Source: Spirochaetales bacterium (GTDB lineage Bacteria; Spirochaetota; Spirochaetia; DSM-27196; Salinispiraceae). From it: DNA of 64,000 nt. The stretch covers positions 26,410 to 90,409 of the forward strand of contig JAACWS010000024.1 of NCBI GenBank assembly GCA_009991955.1, written 5' to 3'. Positions 63,152-64,000 of this stretch are shown piece by piece. The position numbers and the translations under genes are program-made. Position 1 is the first letter of the stretch. Each line of letters begins with the position of its first letter. The notes beneath the pieces were generated by a model. The model saw nothing but the letters and a program-made list of their open reading frames with translations, was not told the DNA's origin and did not search any database.

Positions 63152-63946
63152 ATGAGCCCATTCTTGAACAAACTTGCCCAACGCTATTTGGAGCGTAAGG
63201 GGTTTCACGTAATTCATTCTACCCAGTTTCGCCCCGATTTGCCCCAGAGCTTCTGGAATCTATGGTCTAAGGTTTTGCCCTACACCCTTACCTCTCCCGA
63301 GCGAGGATACGGTCTGTATCAAGGGGTTCATTTTCTGGAACAACGAGGTATAGAGGGCGCATTTGTAGAATGTGGTGTGTACAAGGGAGGAAGTTCGATG
63401 CTGGCAGCCCTTACCCTTCTCGAAGCGGGCTCTACCGACCGAACCCTCTGGCTCTACGATACCTACGAAGGTATGCCAGCCCCTACGTCCGAAGATCGCA
63501 TAACATCGAGTGGCCAACCGGTCGAGGAGCGCTGGACCCCAGGGTGGTGGAAATCGCCCCTCGAAGAGGTGCGTCAGCGAGTCGAAACTACCGGCTATCC
63601 AAAGGAAAAACTCGAATTTGTAGTGGGTGACGTAGCCCAAACTCTCAAGACCTATCGGCCCGAAAAAATCGCCCTACTACGCTTGGATACCGACTGGTAC
63701 GAGTCTACAAAAATCGAACTGGAAGTTCTGTACCCTCTCTTGGTGCCTGGGGGTATTTTGATTATTGATGATTACGGCCACTTTACCGGGGCCCGCAAAG
63801 CGGTGGACGAGTACTTTGCCCGATTGACGACCGAGGAGGTCGCCGGCGGGGCACATCCACCGCTTTTTCATCGATTGGACTACACCGGGCGTATGATGCA
63901 GAAAGGGCACCTCCTATGTTTTACGTCAAGCTCCCAGTCCAATTAA
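63152..63946 (+). CDS. TylF/macrocin-type O-methyltransferase
   Basis: 264 aa from the ATG at 63152; an in-frame ATG at 63119 lies inside the -10 box and is rejected. GAFVECGVYKGGSSMLAAL is the SAM-binding motif I; LWLYDTYEGMPAPT, LLRLDTDWYESTKIELEVLYP and LIIDDYGHFTGARKAVDEYF carry the Mg-binding Asp residues of TylF/MycF-type enzymes. The family methylates sugar hydroxyls or related groups on surface glycans or secondary metabolites. Its position at the edge gives little context; the neighbour beyond the window may belong to the same pathway. Confidence 0.88.
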   Translation: MSPFLNKLAQRYLERKGFHVIHSTQFRPDLPQSFWNLWSKVLPYTLTSPERGYGLYQGVHFLEQRGIEGAFVECGVYKGGSSMLAALTLLEAGSTDRTLWLYDTYEGMPAPTSEDRITSSGQPVEERWTPGWWKSPLEEVRQRVETTGYPKEKLEFVVGDVAQTLKTYRPEKIALLRLDTDWYESTKIELEVLYPLLVPGGILIIDDYGHFTGARKAVDEYFARLTTEEVAGGAHPPLFHRLDYTGRMMQKGHLLCFTSSSQSN

Positions 63947-64000
63947 TTCAAATTTATAGTACTTCAGCTTCGCAAGTCTTTCTTTTAGCTCGCTGTACCG
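63926..64000 (-). CDS. Possible 3' end of a minus-strand gene
   Basis: Reading leftward from the window edge, one frame is open (YSELKERLAKLKYYKFELIG) and ends at TGA 63926-63928, overlapping the methyltransferase end by 21 bp. Composition is protein-like but only 24 codons are visible. Alternatively this is intergenic sequence. Confidence 0.3.
   Translation of the reverse strand, partial: RYSELKERLAKLKYYKFELIGLGA

Noticed and set aside
1..64000. CRISPR array, prophage, insertion sequence or integrative element
   Set aside because: No spaced direct repeats, transposase, integrase, phage structural genes or tRNA-flanking repeats were found.

Overview
The window looks like chromosomal DNA of a free-living, anaerobic, motile spirochaete. 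This is inference from gene content. The pointers are an electron-bifurcating-type [FeFe]-hydrogenase island, flagellar fliS/flgN, a bacterial XPB helicase, a fused AroDE, paralogous lipoproteins of the spirochaete kind, and an imuA-imuB-dnaE2 cassette. Coding density is high. Many neighbouring genes overlap by 4 bp or meet tail to tail with almost no gap. No rRNA, tRNA, CRISPR array, prophage or intact insertion sequence was recognised.

Layout. 3-3773: 3' part of a GlnE-like adenylyltransferase with tandem ACT domains. 3926-11198: five exported proteins, four of them lipoproteins, some resembling LPP20 or CsgG/FlgT-type envelope proteins. 11200-12485 (minus): GDPD phosphodiesterase and a coiled-coil protein. 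12550-16844: mnmE-mnmG-rsmG. 16841-18202 (minus): membrane TPR protein. 18344-22346: a tethered DnaK-substrate-domain-like protein, uppP, ftsK. 22343-25486 (minus): rex, DRTGG, CBS-ATPase, DRTGG, PHP. It diverges from 25707-30736 (plus): hydC, a GHKL ATPase, a cluster-less ferredoxin, hydB, hydA. 30866-36331: overlapping operon of two c-di-GMP-type proteins, a small exported protein, aroDE and ttcA. 36308-46055 (minus): XPB helicase and its partner, an old yellow enzyme, flgN, fliS, a propeller-NodB protein, a 59-aa protein, phoH. 46056-48780: an M20 amidohydrolase between two decayed genes. 48780-56008: MBL/cNMP protein, a MATE-hydrolase fusion, an M20 peptidase, a YfcC-type transporter. 56005-56635 (minus): vapBC with a frameshifted toxin. 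56694-63086 (minus): FGE-like protein, then dnaE2-imuB-imuA. 63152-63946: TylF-type methyltransferase.

How the parts fit. The rex/hyd island joins a redox repressor, three putative sensing or ATPase modules and a complete trimeric hydrogenase, which suggests NADH- and ferredoxin-linked H2 metabolism under redox control. The 48780-56008 block suggests peptide or amide uptake and hydrolysis. The imu cassette is an inducible translesion polymerase set.

Points most worth a second look: a 36-bp sequence repeated upstream of two unrelated genes with fixed internal spacing; promoters whose -10 box lies 5-10 nt from the start codon (apparently leaderless mRNAs); a MATE transporter fused in frame to a Cys-Asp-His hydrolase; a four-cysteine insert in Rex; and G8 tracts that put two genes out of frame by one base.
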